Numbered from the stretch's first letter, positions 42,601-55,624 are shown. The stretch: DNA of 64,000 nt from Heterohyrax brucei (GCA_028571685.1 CM053146.1:23905431-23969430), one strand, 5' to 3'. Notes: generated from the sequence alone by a model not told the origin. Numbers and translations: made by a program.

Positions 42601-44584
42601 GTAGATTGGCTCCCCGTGAGCTAATCCAAAAAGATAAAGATACAATAAGGGCTGCAAAGTATTTACAGCAGTAAGAGGGGCAGGGTGATCATACTCTCAG
42701 AGCAAGCAGAGCAAATGAAAGGATGAGAAACAGAGAAAATAAAAACGCGAGGAACAAAAGGCATCATTATCATGCGTCCATTGAACTGGTGCTTCCGGGA
42801 AAGAGCAGAAGACAGTTCCAGGGCAGAATGTCGGCCTGATGGTGGACTGTGGGAGTTGCCTGTTGCTAACACTGCTGCCTCTGGGGGCAAGAAGCCTATG
42901 GTTTGAAAGTGTTTTCTCTCGGTAAAGCAGATCTGTCTGCTCCTGCAAGCAGAGGCACAAAGCAGGAGGGACAGCCCTGAAAGCCTATTGCATGTCACGT
43001 TGCTCTTAAAAATCACATTTTTATGAGTGTAAATGAATCAGAAACATATGGATGAAATTTCCTGGCCTGATGTGAGCAGTCTCATACCCCAAGCGGTGCC
43101 CTCTTAGAGGATGCTTGGAATGTAAGTGTTTGTGCCAGAATCCTAGCTGGAAAAATCAGGGCAAGAGACCTCCCCCAGTCCCTTAACCTACCCCTGGGGC
43201 ACATTTCCAGATGGACCTCACCAAAGAGGCTAGAAAGTTCCCAGTGTCAGACTACTTCCCTTCTAATAGCTGAGATTGAGTGTGTGAATTTGTGTGTGTG
43301 TATGTGCACGTGTGTGTGTGCATGCGCCTGCATAGACATATAGATTTTTTTTACTTCCCAATGAATATTTACAGAAAAAGAGAAACCTGTAAAACAACAA
43401 TGTAGATCTCTGTTTAAATTACGAATTTTTCTACAGCAAATGAAATTCTTAAAGTAAAGATAAATAGTTGTCCTGGCTAGCTGGGCAACTGCAGAAAAAT
43501 TTAGCTACAATGCATACTATCAGATTTGTGAGTGTGAACAGAAAGCATTCATTCAACTACTATTTCAAGTTCTGAGAGGGGATGCCAGTCTTCTAAATTT
43601 TTAAATCTGACTTTTTATGGACCACCTATATTTTAGATCAGAGCAAGTAAGGATACATAACAGGCTGCTATTCCCTTCATGGAAGAATTAAGAAGTCAAA
43701 AGTTAGTATGACAGAGTGAAAATGTACCCAGATGCACTTTGTGAATGCATTATCTGAAAATGTATCTGCATGTCCATCACTTAAATCCAACAAATAATAG
43801 CTATCATCAGAATAAAAAACTTTTTCCTTGCGTTTTAAACCAGACCTTAAGAATCATCCGGATCTTGAGCTGTATTATTCACTCATTTGCTTGAGCTCAG
43901 GTATAGGAATGATCCATCCCAGAGGTTAGCTCAACTTTTCCTTTCTTATTCCTGAGATCCCATCCCTGACTTGCCCATCAAGTTGAACAGCTCAGACTAG
44001 TAGCATATAGATGCCACAGAAACAGTTGGAATCCTAGCTCTGCTTACACTCACCGCACCAGTCCAGGTTGAGTCAACTTGGGCATCTGCTGTTAACAGTC
44101 TCCAATCACATGGGACTGCACTGTGCTAAGCATGTCCTCCAGCTGAGTTCAGGCCCATAGTTCCTCCATTGCCTCTTAAGGAACAATAAGGTAGATATGT
44201 TTTCTCCCTATTTTTCTTAACTTTAAAAATAGAATTTTTTAATATTAAACTTTTCACTGTACTTTAGATGGAGGCTTAGAAAGGAAATTATTTTTTCATC
44301 AATTAGTACATGCAGTGTTTTGTGACGTTGATTGCCAAACCCACAACCAGCCAACAACATTCTTCCTTCCTTTAAATTCCTAGTTGGCAGCTTTCCTGTC
44401 CTCTCGCGCTTTCTCATGCTTGCCTTGGGTTGGTGCGCCCATTCACTTTTGTTTTGTTTTGTGGGCCTGTCCAATCTTTGGCTGAAGAATGAACCTGAGG
44501 AATGACTTCAGTATTAACAGGGTACCCCATGGCCATACTCTAGTGGTTTCTCTAAGCTATGTCAAATCAATAAGTCTGGCCTTT
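42601..44584. other. Mostly unique intergenic sequence
   Basis: About 2 kb with a short (TG)n tract at 43,279-43,335. Minus-strand frames at 42,663-43,016 show no recognisable protein. No gene assigned. Confidence 0.4.
43279..43335. repeat. (TG)n microsatellite
   Basis: Interrupted TG repeats with ATG and CACG breaks. Confidence 0.85.
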
Positions 44585-44990
44585 TTTTGTGAATCAAAAT
44601 TTTGTTCAGTGTTTTTCTCCAGCTCGGTCTGGGACCGCCTTTTGTAATTCCTGCCAGACCAGCTGGTGGTACTAGCCGGGCACCATCTGGTTATGCCAAA
44701 CTCAGTCTGGTTCCCTGTGGTAGTTGTAGTCCACTAGTTCTTTGGACTAACCTTTCTGTTTTGTCTTTGGTTTTCATCATTCTCCCTAGTGGAACCAGTG
44801 GAGTTATCTTAGGTGGCTGTTCACAAGCTTTTAAATTCCCCATTGCTACTACCAAAGTAGCGTGTACAACTACCAAACCATGATGTCCTTTATAAATTGT
44901 GTTATGCTGATTGACCTAGATGTTCCCTGAGACTATGGTTCCCAGCCCTCAGCCCAGTCATTTGGTCTCTCAGGGAGTCTGGATGTGTCT
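44585..44990 (-). mobile_element. L1 3'UTR fragment, reverse
   Basis: The reverse complement carries GAACCATAGTCTCAGGGAAC and ACATCTAGGTCAATCAGC, matching the 3'UTR at 18.4 kb, then ACTAGGGAGAATGATGAAAA. It ends at the T-rich CCTTTTTTTGTGAATC on the left. Confidence 0.7.
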
Positions 44991-45329
44991 ATGGAGCTTC
45001 CATGACCTTGCCTTGGACAAACTGTGCTGGCTTCCAAAGGTAGAAATATTTTCTGCAGTTTCTTGGTAATTTGTATCGTACCAGCCAGCTATACCATGCC
45101 CTGGTTGGCCTTGCCTCCATGTCCCTGCCCTTATATTTGGTTGTTTGCCAGGTTCAGTTCATGTCTTATTACAGTCCATCCTTCCATCCCTCATCAGCCC
45201 CACAAAATCCTTTCGACTCTAGTGAGACAGGCCGACTCAGCTTTCTCCACTCACAGTTAGCCCATAGTTGGACCCGTGTCTCTCCTCTGGCTGTTTTCTC
45301 TACCAGTACCCTCTTCTTTGAGCCTTAGT
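44991..45329. other. Unassigned, possibly the same L1
   Basis: Could be the continuation of the reversed L1 3'UTR; too diverged for me to say. Confidence 0.3.
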
Positions 45330-45475
45330 GGCATTGTAGTTAGAAGCTCAGCTGTTTTCCAAAAAAGGGTGGCACTTCAAATCCACCAGCCACTCCTCGG
45401 GAACTGTGTGGAATGGTTATACTCTGTCTTACAGAGTCACTATGAGTTGGAACTGATTTGAAGGCAACAGGTTTG
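45330..45475 (+). repeat. AfroSINE
   Basis: GCCTTAGTGGCATTGTAGTT head, CACTTCAAATCCACCAGCC B box, GTCACTATGAGTTGGAACTG tail. Confidence 0.8.
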
Positions 45476-45484
45476 CTTTTTACT

Positions 45485-45670
45485 GAGGAGGCCCTTAGTG
45501 ACTCAGACTGTTAAGCACCCAACTAGCAACTAAAAGGTTGGAAATTCAAATCTCTCTAGAGGTACCTTAGAAGAAAGGCTTGGCAAAAGAAATCAGGCAT
45601 CCAAAATGCTGGTTCAAGTGAACCTTGTGGGCAACAACGGTGCTGTATTGTGCACACTCTGCAGTAGATA
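45485..45670 (+). repeat. AfroSINE, long form
   Basis: GGCCCTTAGTGACTCAGAC head and GGAAATTCAAATCTCTCTAG B box, adjacent to the copy just upstream. Confidence 0.75.
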
Positions 45671-46284
45671 GTTATTCAATAATCTATCATCATAACAGAT
45701 AAACTGAAGTAGTTGAAGGGTGGCTGGAAATTAATTTTATTGATTAAAAGTTGTTTACCTACTGCCATAATATATACTCTATTCTGTAGTTCTTTTATTC
45801 TCTATAAACAACTTGATCCTTGGAATCCCTGTAGGAGAAGGAAAAACTGAAACATCCCGAGCTCTGACTGAAGCAGAGGACTTGAAAGGACCCACTGTCC
45901 CCACAGAGAAACATAACCAACACTCTGTCTGAAAACTACCTCTTCTCTTCAGCCAGCCTTCCCTGCCAGACCTTGGTCTGGTGGGCTCGGTGTCTCAGGG
46001 AAGTCTCCTGGAGAAAGAGTGTGAAACGGAATCTTGAAATGAAGTGTAGTGAGGCCTTCCGGGCGGGGACTATCTGGATGAAACTCTGGTGTAAATGTGT
46101 CCACTTGCAATGGGTGATAAACAATGTAAACCAAAAATATAAACGTGAAGCAAATGTTGGGACTCTTCTGGAATCTCACCCAAAGCAAGTCATTTAAACT
46201 TTCAACGGCTCAATTTATCTATGAAGAAAATAATCACATCTATTCACCCCAGACATTGGTTGTGGAGGTTACACTTAATTGGAA
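45671..46284. other. Mostly unassigned; possible MIR near 46.15 kb
   Basis: GGAATCTCACCCAAAGCAAG then ACTTTCAACGGCTCAATTTA looks like a decayed MIR at about 46,160-46,250. The rest is unassigned and no gene is seen. Confidence 0.35.
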
Positions 46285-46690
46285 AGATAAGTAAAATGTG
46301 TCATATCCACACAATGGAATATTATGCAGTCATAAGAAAGAATGAAGGCCTGATATCTACCACATGATGGATGAACCTAAAAAACATTATGCTGAGTGAA
46401 AAAAGCTAGATACAAAAGGCCCCACATGTTATATGATTTCACTTATATGAAATATCCAGAATAGGCAAATTCATAGAGATAGAGACAAATAGCAGAACAG
46501 TAGTAGCCAAGAGCTATGGGAAGAGGCAGGATGTAGAGTGACTGCTAAGGTGAACAGAGCTTTATTTTGGAGCGATGAAAGTATTTGGAAATTAGATAGT
46601 GGTGATTGCTATACAACCTTGTGAAATATACTAGAAACCACAGGTGAATTGTATGGTATGTGGATTATATCTCGATTTTTTAAGTGTAAA
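46285..46690 (+). mobile_element. Old L1 (L1M type) 3' end
   Basis: ACACAATGGAATATTATGCA, GATGGATGAACCTAAAAAAC, TGATTTCACTTATATGAAAT and GGTGATTGCTATACAACCTT form the typical 3' end of older mammalian L1s. Confidence 0.8.
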
Positions 46691-46694
46691 AAAC

Positions 46695-47925
46695 ATAATA
46701 TATCCACAATAGCAAAACGATGGAGTCAAGCTAAGTGCCCATCAACAGATGAATGGATAAACAAACTATGGTACACACATACAGTGGAACACTATGCAAC
46801 GATAAAGAACAATGAGGATTTTAGGAAACATAACCTGGTTTCAACTGGAAGACATTATGCTGAGTGAAATCAGTCAGCTGCAAAAGGACAAGTATTGCAT
46901 AAGACCTCTGCTATAAGCACTTAAAAATGGTCTTAAGTACAGAAGAAAAGACTCTTTGACAGCTACAAGAGTGGAGAGGGAGAGACAGAGATTCATAGAC
47001 TAGCTAGTCAATAGGAATTTGGTTAGATGAAAGAGTGACAGCACACTGTACAGAGCAGATCAGCCTAACGGTTCTGCATCATAAAATGAAGGGTTTTCTA
47101 AGCCAAGCCAAGCCGTCAACTCAACCCAATATTTCAAAGGATAGAGTAGCAGGGATGGGGGTCTAGGGACCATGTTTCTAGGGGACAATGAGGTCAATTA
47201 ACACAGCTAGTCTTTAGCTAAGAGATCTTCTGCACCACATATTGGTGAATGGCATCTGAGGTCTCAAAAGCTGGCAAGCTGCCATCTGAGGTACACCAAA
47301 TGACCCCAACCATCTGGAACAGATGATGCTAATAACTTCAAGCCAAGCCAGCCAAGTGCCGTTGAGTTGGACATGACGAAAAATGAGCCCAAGAGACTGA
47401 AGGACCCACAGGAGTGAGAGACTGCATCAGCATGAGGCCAGAAGAATCAGATGGTGCCCAGCCATCACGGAAGACAGCCGTGACGGGGAACACAATGTTG
47501 AGTCTCTGATGTAGCATGAGAAAAACAGGTGTGCAGCTCAAGCACTCTCCTAAAAGACTAGAACTGATGGTCCAATAGCCTGGAGGGTCCCCTGGGAATA
47601 AAGCACCTAGACTTGCTGCTGGCCCTGACCTGAAACCAGTACAGAGCTCAACTCTTCAGACAAGAATGGCCTGGACGCAGGACACAGTGTGAGCATACAG
47701 TGTGTGTACTTTATGGTTCTATACATTTATAGGAGGCTGTCCTATTGGTTTCTTTTTAGATAGGAGAGAAAAGGGTAGAGAGGAGGGGACAGGTTCTCCT
47801 TAAGAAGATACTAGAAGTATCTAGAGTGAAAAGGAGGATTGCAGCCACAGGGTGAAGAGATCAGATGGAGCTACAGATACGCAGGCATGTGAAATTGATT
47901 TGGATTGTATACTTTCACTTAATCA
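46695..47925 (+). mobile_element. L1 ORF2 end and 3'UTR
   Basis: Starts with ATAGCAAAACGATGGAGTCA and AACACTATGCAACGATAAAG (ORF2 C-terminus), then the afrotherian-type 3'UTR (GGGGACAATGAGGTCAATTA, GAGGTCTCAAAAGCTGGC) to TTGTATACTTTCACTTAATC. It abuts the older L1 3' end and may have inserted into it. Confidence 0.75.
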
Positions 47926-47926
47926 T

Positions 47927-47970
47927 AATTTTATATATATATATGTATATATAGAGAGAGAGAGAGACAA
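47927..47970. repeat. (TA)n(GA)n microsatellite
   Basis: TATATATATATATGTATATA followed by about seven GA units, at the 3' end of the L1. Confidence 0.9.
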
Positions 47971-48054
47971 ACTTTGTGGCACAGAATCTAGCAGGCAACA
48001 AGTGCTCAGAGATTGCTATTTCCATTAGGATTAGAATATTGGAAGGCACTACCT

Positions 48055-48240
48055 AACAGGAAATAGTGGCTCTTACACTCTAAATGACCTTGGATAAGTT
48101 GTTTCATCTCTCTCAGATTCAACTTCTGCAAAGGCTAACTGTAAGCAATAATACACAACTTGTTGTATTACGTAACATATTCAAAGCTGCTTTGGCACAG
48201 TACTCGGCATGTTGTAGATGCTCAATAAACCATAGTTCTC
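48055..48240 (+). repeat. MIR
   Basis: ATGACCTTGGATAAGTTG, TTTCATCTCTCTCAGATTC and GTAGATGCTCAATAAACC match the MIR core and 3' part. Confidence 0.7.
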
Positions 48241-51200
48241 TTTTTGTTTGTTTGCTATTAAATCACATCCCTTTAGTAACTCCCAGAATACAGCTGGAGC
48301 TGTCCAGGAGTTGGGATTTGTATCCTAGAACTAATGAGAACCCAGGGAGGGTACTGAATGGGATCATGCAAAGTGCTTCCCTAGAGAACCACAAACAGAA
48401 TGATCAGCATGGCCAATGAGAATGGCAGTTCAGAAAACAAGCCAAGATCAGGGCTGGAGAATCAAGTCCAAGTCTACAGAACAAGTCAAGGGGTCAGGAA
48501 GTAAGCAAAGCAAGCGCCACTTTGGAGCTAAGGACAAGGAGGAGTGTGGCAAGTGTCCAGGATAAAGGCCACAAAAAAAGCAACAGTGTTAGAACCCAAA
48601 GCAAGGCCAGGCCCATTTACTTAAAAAGATACTAAACTAGCTTGTGCTGAAGACTTGATATCTGTTATCCTCTGCTAGTCAGTAAATCATCCTCCCTGTC
48701 ATAGAAGCCCATGGAAAGGAGAGGGGATAGGAAGGGAGAGTGGGCCCCAGGGACCTGGACACCATTAATCATCCTCACCTCTCCCTGGACAACGCTCTCA
48801 GAGCACAGCAGTCGGGGGTGGGGGATCCTTTCTTGAAAATTCTTCATTTCCTTATCCCATGGCCCAACAATCCTGCCAAAATGTTGCCACAGAACAGATT
48901 TAAGGACAAAACATAGTGATTTGTTAGTTGCAAAATTTCTGAGCTGAGAGGCTTCTTGCTCCAGAGTTCAAATTGTTAGATTGATAAACGTTGATGTCTA
49001 TTCTGCTGGCTGTGTCGCTGGGCTTAGGCAGAGAGGAGGAATTTGATTCCATGAAGAAATTCTTCCTAACTGTCTCTTAATCTATTGAGTAATCAATATC
49101 AACACTGTCAAAGTACTTAAAATCTTCTCCCTTGTTGTCACCCATTTGTGTATGAGTTCATTACAAAGGCCAGACACATCCCACCTACTAGTGGGCAAGC
49201 CGGACAGTGAAAGGTCTACAAGATAAAACAAGAGCAGATTTTATCAGAATCCATAGAGAAGGTATCGGGCCAGCGTAATAAATGACACCAGACCTTGACT
49301 GCAAACAGTGGGGCTGATTTGTTTTTTCTCCTTCATTCTTCAACAGAGATCCATTTCCTGAAAGGCCATTGGATTCCAAGACTGAGGCGTACACATATGT
49401 TTTTGCTTAGGGCCTGCCTCGGCAGTAATGTCCAGGCTGTTTCTGTGGGACCTAGCCAGCACAACTTAGTAGAGTCTGGGCTCACAAGAGCAGACATTCT
49501 GCATTTCAATGATTTCTCCTTTCAGAAGAGCTATTGTACCTCAAGGCAGAGGCTGAGGTTTGAGTCCACAGGGAACACAGCTAGAACAAAAGGTCTTGAA
49601 AGCCTTTGGCTGCTGGGAAATGGTAGGTTTCTTCTTGGCTGGGTTCCACATACTCATCTGCACATCCACACACTCCCTGGCACACATACATATGTAACAC
49701 AAATTTAGGTCCACACACACTCGTATGCCCGTCATGGACTGTCACACACTCACACACATATGCACAAGTCCTCACGTGCACACACAACTGAAAATATACC
49801 ACATGAACACACATATTTCTCATATATAGAGGCACACTCATAAAAACTCATGCGCGTATAAATGCGTGTGTGTGCATACACATACACTCAGAGGTATCCC
49901 TTCATGCGTATGAACACATAGTTCCTGGTGCATATAGCAGGGATCCCGTGACAATCATACAGCATCCAAATCACAGCCACACTTCACAATCTTCCAGACA
50001 ATTGTGCTCCATTGTAGAAATGGCATTTTTTAGGAGACACAATGAAAACAATGACAGCATTTGTCCCCCAGAAGTAGTCTATAAATTGCCTCACCTTCTT
50101 CCCCACCAACAAAAAAACCGAAGCATTGTTCAGAACCTAACCAAGTGTTAGCATAGATTTTGAGTAGAAACATCAAGGTACTGATAGTAACAGGAGCCCT
50201 TAAATACATACCGGCTACCAGAACCTTTTGAAACCATTCTGATTTGAGGTGGAGGAAGAACCGAGGGCAATGCTCTTGTTTGCCAACCCACTCCCACCTC
50301 TGTGGCTTTCCTTCCAAGACCCCTACCAGACTGGGGATGTTATTTTCACTGATAGCTCTTTTAAAGGTCCAGACAAGCCATTTGCTGGCAAAAGAACTGC
50401 GACGGAAAGGAGCGACATTTTTTGTTGTTGTTGTCATTTTCCGGTTTGTCAAAACTGCATCTGAGAAGGAAGGCAGATATTTTGAAGTCATTTACCTAAG
50501 ACACCACACTGGATTTACAGGCAACCAGATAAATTCTTTTGTGTCTATAAATTGGTTCCTCGATAGTCTGTAATGGGAACTACGGTTTCCCTCCAGTTTG
50601 CCTTCCTTACCCCTGATTTCCGCCCTCTCTGTTCCCTCTACCCTGTGCCTCATCCTCCCTGGGACCTCTGACCTACACACAGCCCACCTGGAACCCTGAT
50701 AAACAAATCTCATCCTTACACCACTCGCCTCAAAAAAAAAGAAAGCACTCACGAAGCATTTGTTCTCAAGTTATTCTCACGGATGCACTGCCTGGGCTGC
50801 ACCAGGACACTGAGAGAGCTGGAAATCCAGTGGCCAGAGGGAAAGAGTCGGGGGAGTAGGTGGGGACGGGTAGTGAGGTGAGGGCGGGGGGAGCTGGGCA
50901 ACAACTGGAGTCTGAGAAGTCAGAGCTCTTGCTGCTGCCCGGAATTCCGAACTAGGGAAAGAGATCTCGGCTGCTTTCATATGGAAATTGGGCTAGAAGC
51001 TCACTTTGTCTTTGGGTAGAACGGAAGCCAAGACCAAGTTCAGTGAGCCTCCCAGGAGCAGAGAAGGGAGGATAAGGAGGGCAGAGAAAGGGTCAAAGAG
51101 CACAGTCTTTCATTTGAACTTGGTTGTGGCTGTGGCAGTAACAACAAATTAGACTGAAAACGACTTCAAGGCAAAAAAGTCTTCTATTAAGAGGATGCGC

Positions 51201-52232
51201 TCAACCTGACTTTAAGGGAAAGGGAAGTAGAGAAGAAGGAATTAGAAGAAAACAGTTTAAAAATCAGAAAGAGAAAGAAAAAAGCAGCAGCAGACACTGA
51301 TAATCTCCCCAAATCGTAATTGCCAGACTGACAAATAAATGCAAATAAATAGGATGGAAACAGAAAGAAGGAAGGAATTTTGGGCAGTCTGTCAAGACTT
51401 CCCCCATCCCCTTAGATAAAGGCTTTCCAAGATGCAAAGATTCTTAAAGTAGATACTAACTGAACTCTTGAAGGTTTACTTTGCAGGAGGTTTTCACTTT
51501 GCCTTGTTTTTACTCTATCGCCAAAGATAAGTTGAAGAAGCACCTACTCTTTGCAAAAACAAGCTAATATAGTCTCTTCTCAGATACTTTTTTGGAGACC
51601 AGTTTCCTGTCTTTTGTCTTTGATTTATTATTGCCTTTATTTGTTCTTCCTATTTAGTTCATTTTATTCTTATTTTGAAAGAACAAGCTCCGAAGGCCCT
51701 TCTATTTTCATGGAAATTGCTCAGTAGTAACAATTTCAAATAGCTTCCAGAAGAATAATCATCATGCTGGATGGTTCACCCGAGATGCTTTGCAGCATTT
51801 CACATAACAATTTACTAATTAATGACAAATTAAATGGGATTTGGTAAGAAGAATCAGAGGTTAGAGTACTGGTGTACCTTATGTGTAAAAAGGTATGCAA
51901 ATATCTTCAGCCCATTTGTGGTTCATCAGTGGGACATAATAGCTATTCTGCTTGAAAATCTCACATGCAGGAGGTCTGCTGCATAGAAGCAGAATTTGGA
52001 AGTTATGCATCATTTTAATTTTTTAGGAATTTCTTAGACATTGTTCATTTTAGGGGCACAATAAGTTCAGTCTTTTTGTTTTGATAACTTTAAAATCACA
52101 GAAATTCAGCTTTACTCTGCAGCTTATGTTAACGAGGAAGCAAGAACAATTTCTATGTATCAGTGGCTAAAGTTTTCTCCTTTCAGGTCAGAAAAATAGG
52201 TACTGACTGCATTTTCCTAAAGACAAATAAAT
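48241..52232. other. Largely unique intergenic sequence
   Basis: About 4 kb without recognised transposons or genes. Frames of 137 codons (49,295-49,708 +) and 153 codons (50,491-50,030 -) show no domain or membrane pattern I can name, and the first runs into a CA-rich tract. A C-rich stretch near 50,790-50,910 has no CpG cluster. Confidence 0.4.
49660..49900. repeat. (CA)-rich simple sequence
   Basis: Irregular CACACA/CATACA/CACATA repeats broken by unique bases. Confidence 0.7.
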
Positions 52233-52350
52233 TGCCTTTGAGTCAGTTCTGAATCACGGCAACTCTATGTACGCGGGAGTAGAACTGTGCTCCCTAAGGT
52301 TTTCAGTAGCTGATTTTTCAGAAGCAGATCACCAGGCCTTCTTCTAAGGT
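52233..52350 (-). repeat. AfroSINE, tail part
   Basis: TTTGAGTCAGTTCTGAATC, AGTAGAACTGTGCTCC and AGAAGCAGATCACCAGGCC in reverse orientation. Confidence 0.75.
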
Positions 52351-52421
52351 TCACTTCAACATTTCCGTTAGCATTCAGCACATTAATCATTTACAATATC
52401 CGGGGACTCCTATCCTAAAGC

Positions 52422-52619
52422 AGGGATGTGCAAACTACTGCCTATGGGCCAGATCCCTGCTTTTGCAAATAAAGATTTCTTGGAAGACAACTATTTATTT
52501 ACATGTTATCTGTGGCTGCTTCATATTACTAGGGCAGAGCTGTGACAGAGATCTTGTAACCCATAATGCCTGAAGTATTTACTGTCTGGCCCTTTAAAGA
52601 AAGTTTGCCAACTCCTGAC
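52422..52619. mobile_element. hAT-type non-autonomous DNA transposon
   Basis: About 198 bp with inverted ends (CAGGGATGTGCAAACT against the reverse complement of AGTTTGCCAACTCCTG) and the internal GGGCCAGATCCCTGC, TTGCAAATAAAG and CTGGCCCTTTAAAGAAAG segments of a widespread ancient mammalian hAT element. Confidence 0.7.
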
Positions 52620-52879
52620 AAAGAGAGGAAAGCTAGAGAGAGAGCACCTACCTTCAAGAGAGAATAAAAGGTTTTTACTTAGAAAATCCTAAGATTATTT
52701 TAATATTTTCTACCACTATTAAAACCCATAGGAGGTCACTACAAAAGGTCCGGCTGTCACAGAAATTTGCCAAATGTTCTTTCTTGCTCAACATAAATTT
52801 AGAGGACATGTTTTTGTTTTCTCAGCGGTGGATCTTCTATAGCCCAAAGAGCAGGCAGCTCACCCCAGGAAAACACTTG

Positions 52880-53075
52880 TTGTTAGTTGCCCTAGCATTG
52901 CCAACTCATGGTGACCCCCTGTGTGCAGATTAGAGTTGCTCTCCACAGGGTTTTCAAGGCTGTGTGACCTTTCAGAAGGGGATCACCAGGCCTGTCTCCC
53001 CAGGTGCCTGTGGGTGGGCTGGAACTGCTAAACTTTCAGTTAACAGCTTAGCTGCTGCATCACCCAGGGACTTCT
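52880..53075 (-). repeat. AfroSINE, long form
   Basis: GTTGTTAGTTGCCCTAGC tail, CAACTCATGGTGACCCC, GATCACCAGGCCTGTC and GCATCACCCAGGGACTT at the head. Confidence 0.85.
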
Positions 53076-53127
53076 CAGAAAAATACTGACCATCCCTAAT
53101 AAGAGAAGGCTTTGCAAAGCACAGAAG

Positions 53128-53280
53128 CTCTGGTGGTGTAGTGGGTTAAACGCTATGTCTTCTAACCAAAAGGTTGGCAGTTCAAATCTGCCAGGCGCTC
53201 CTTGGACACTCTGTGGGGCCGACCTCTAGGGTCACTATGAGTCAGAACTGACTCAGCGACAGTGGGTTTGGTTTGGTTTG
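53128..53280 (+). repeat. AfroSINE
   Basis: AAGCTCTGGTGGTGTAGTGG head, GGCAGTTCAAATCTGCCAGG B box, GGGTCACTATGAGTCAGAAC tail. Opposite orientation to its neighbour 50 bp upstream. Confidence 0.9.
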
Positions 53281-53427
53281 CAAAGCATGAAATGTGTCTG
53301 TTGTGTTGAAGTTTGAATAGATACAGAAGGAGGAAACATCGCATAGGTTATGGACATCTGTCAATTAGTTTATTTTTATTGCCTCTAAGTTTAACAGAAA
53401 AAGAATCTTGTTAGCTGTTTGTTTTAG

Positions 53428-53943
53428 TCAGCTGGTGCCGCTCTAACAGAAATACCACAGAGTGGATGGTTTTAACAAAGGAAGGTTTATTCTTACACAG
53501 TCCAATAGGCTGCAAGTCCAAATTCAGGATGTCTGTTCCAGAGGAAGGCTTTCCCTCTTGTCGGCACTGGAGGAAATTACAGTATTGTATCAGTCTTTAT
53601 CCAGGAAGCATCTTGGCACAGGAATCTCAAGTCCAAAGGACGTGCTCTTCTCCCGGTGCTGTTTTCTTGATGATGTGAGGTTCCCAATTCTCTGCTTACT
53701 TCTCTTTCCTTGTATCTCTTGTAGGATGAAAGGATTAAGGGTAGAGCAAGCCATACTCCAGGGAAACTCCTTTTGCAGTGGAGCAGGGAGTTGATCTTCT
53801 GAAGAGATTTACAGTCCCACCTTAATCCTTTAAGGTACAGCACAGCAAAATCACAAAATGGAGAACAATCATAGAATACAAGGAATCATGGCCCAGCCAC
53901 ACAGCTACACATACTTTGGGGGGGGAAACAATCCAATCCATGA
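53428..53943 (-). mobile_element. MaLR-like LTR, reverse
   Basis: TTAGTCAGCTGGTGCCGCTC at the 3' end (left) and AAACAATCCAATCCATGACA at the 5' end (right). Same family as 10.05-10.55 kb and 55.05-55.56 kb. Confidence 0.7.
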
Positions 53944-55052
53944 CACCATTCATATTTCTATCTTCAAATTAGCATCATTTCAAAATATAAACATTCAAAA
54001 GAGATTTGGGGGGATGACATTTTCTTACTACTTTTAATATATTACCCCAGGATGGGTTGCCATGAGTCGGATCTGACTCAATGGCACTTGGCTGGCTGGA
54101 TGTATGGTGCTACAGCCACAGGTCAGTTCAACTCTGGAATGCTCTGTTTATGCACAGGAGGGCCCACAGATGTATTTGAGAGACTATACTGCAGGAGGAG
54201 AGGGACTGAGACTGTGCTAAGAGCAGAGTGTGTGGTGGAGAAATTGACCTAACCATTTCAGGTTAGAGGAAAAAATAGTGTTAGTTCAAAGATGACCAAA
54301 CTTGATATCTGTGCCACCTCTCAATCATTTGTTTAACAAGTAGTGTTGGCATCTGAGCATGCCGCTGTATGTCAGGTACACAGCTGAGAACAAGGTAGGC
54401 TGTGGAGCCTGTTGTTATAAAAATTGATTGTGACAAGGGGGTGAGGAAGGGTAATTAAAAACAACGCATGCAAATATACCTAAGATGACAAATTACAACA
54501 AGTATAATGAAGGGAGATGAACAGGAAGAGTTCTACTTTAGGCAAGAAAGATCTCTGCAGGAAGTGAGCTGAAATTGAAATTGAAGGGGTAAGCTAGCTA
54601 GAAAAACACCATGAGGTGGGTGAAGGATCCCAAGCAAAGTGCATAGACTGGTAAAAGAGCTGAGACTAGGAAGAGCTTTGTATGCTAGAGTCATTGAAGT
54701 AAGATCTTCACCCATGACAGACACTACCAATCAGCCCTCTGTTCTGATGAACATAAAGAAAGTGTCAGAGTTCTCAGCACCACAATCCAGGCAGCTACTA
54801 CCAATCAACTGGGGCTGAGGAACAAGGGAATCTATTTGCCATCCTATGACCACTTGGTTCCAGAAGGCCCTCCCAGCCATAGGAATTTTTAACTCTGTCA
54901 TTCTCCTTTTTTTCAGTATCTGAATAATAGCTCTTGATCTGAACAACTTGCATATGCCTGCTACTTTAATCTTTATTGATTTCTTGGGAAGAATGAACTT
55001 TTTCTCTCATTCCATCCCATTCAATTCAAAGTGCTTTTCCACATCTGTCTTA
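53944..55052. other. Unassigned spacer with AfroSINE scrap
   Basis: A short forward AfroSINE tail is seen at 54,050-54,100 (CATGAGTCGGATCTGACTC). The rest is unassigned and shows no retroviral motifs, so it does not look like the interior of an element with the two flanking LTRs. Confidence 0.4.
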
Positions 55053-55557
55053 GTCATCTAGTACTGCTCTAACAGAAATACCAGGAATGGATGGCTTTAA
55101 CAAAGAAAAGTTTATTCCCACACAGTCTAGTAGCCTGAAAATCGAACTCAGGGTGCCAGCTCCAGGGGAATGTACTCTTTCTCTGTTGGCTCTGGAGGAA
55201 GGCCTTTCTGTGGTCTGGGAGCATTTGGGTGCAGGAACCTCAGGCCAGAAGGAAGCCCCTGATCCCTGTGCTGCTTTCTTGATGGTATTAGGTCCCCAAC
55301 TCTCTGCTTTCTTCTCTTAACTTTTATACTTTGTAGGATAACAAGTACTACTAGGCATACTCCAGGGAAATATCCTTAGTAATGGTATTATGGTCCCACC
55401 CTAACCATAATCTGATCTGTTAACCACAGGCTGAGATTAGGATTTACAACCTAGGAAAATCACAAAATGGAGGACAATAATAACAAATACCGGGAAAATT
55501 GGCCCAGCCAAATTGCTATACCCACATTTTAGGGGGAACATAAGTCAATTCACGACA
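55053..55557 (-). mobile_element. MaLR-like LTR, reverse
   Basis: CTTAGTCATCTAGTACTGCT at left, CACAAAATGGAGGACAATAA and AGTCAATTCACGACAAC at right. Same orientation as the copy 1.1 kb upstream but clearly diverged from it. Confidence 0.7.
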
Positions 55558-55624
55558 ACGTCTGTATTTCAAAGAATCTTCAAATGTTCTTTCCCTCACA
55601 GAATCTAATTCGAATGTATCAGCT

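Noticed and set aside
49295-50573. Frames of 137, 153 and 109 codons in mostly unique DNA
   Set aside because: No domain, no splice-supported structure, partly CA-repeat; consistent with chance frames. A comparison with other mammals would decide.
53428-55557. A second provirus bounded by the two MaLR-like LTRs
   Set aside because: The 1.1 kb between them shows no gag, pol or primer site, and the LTRs are much diverged.
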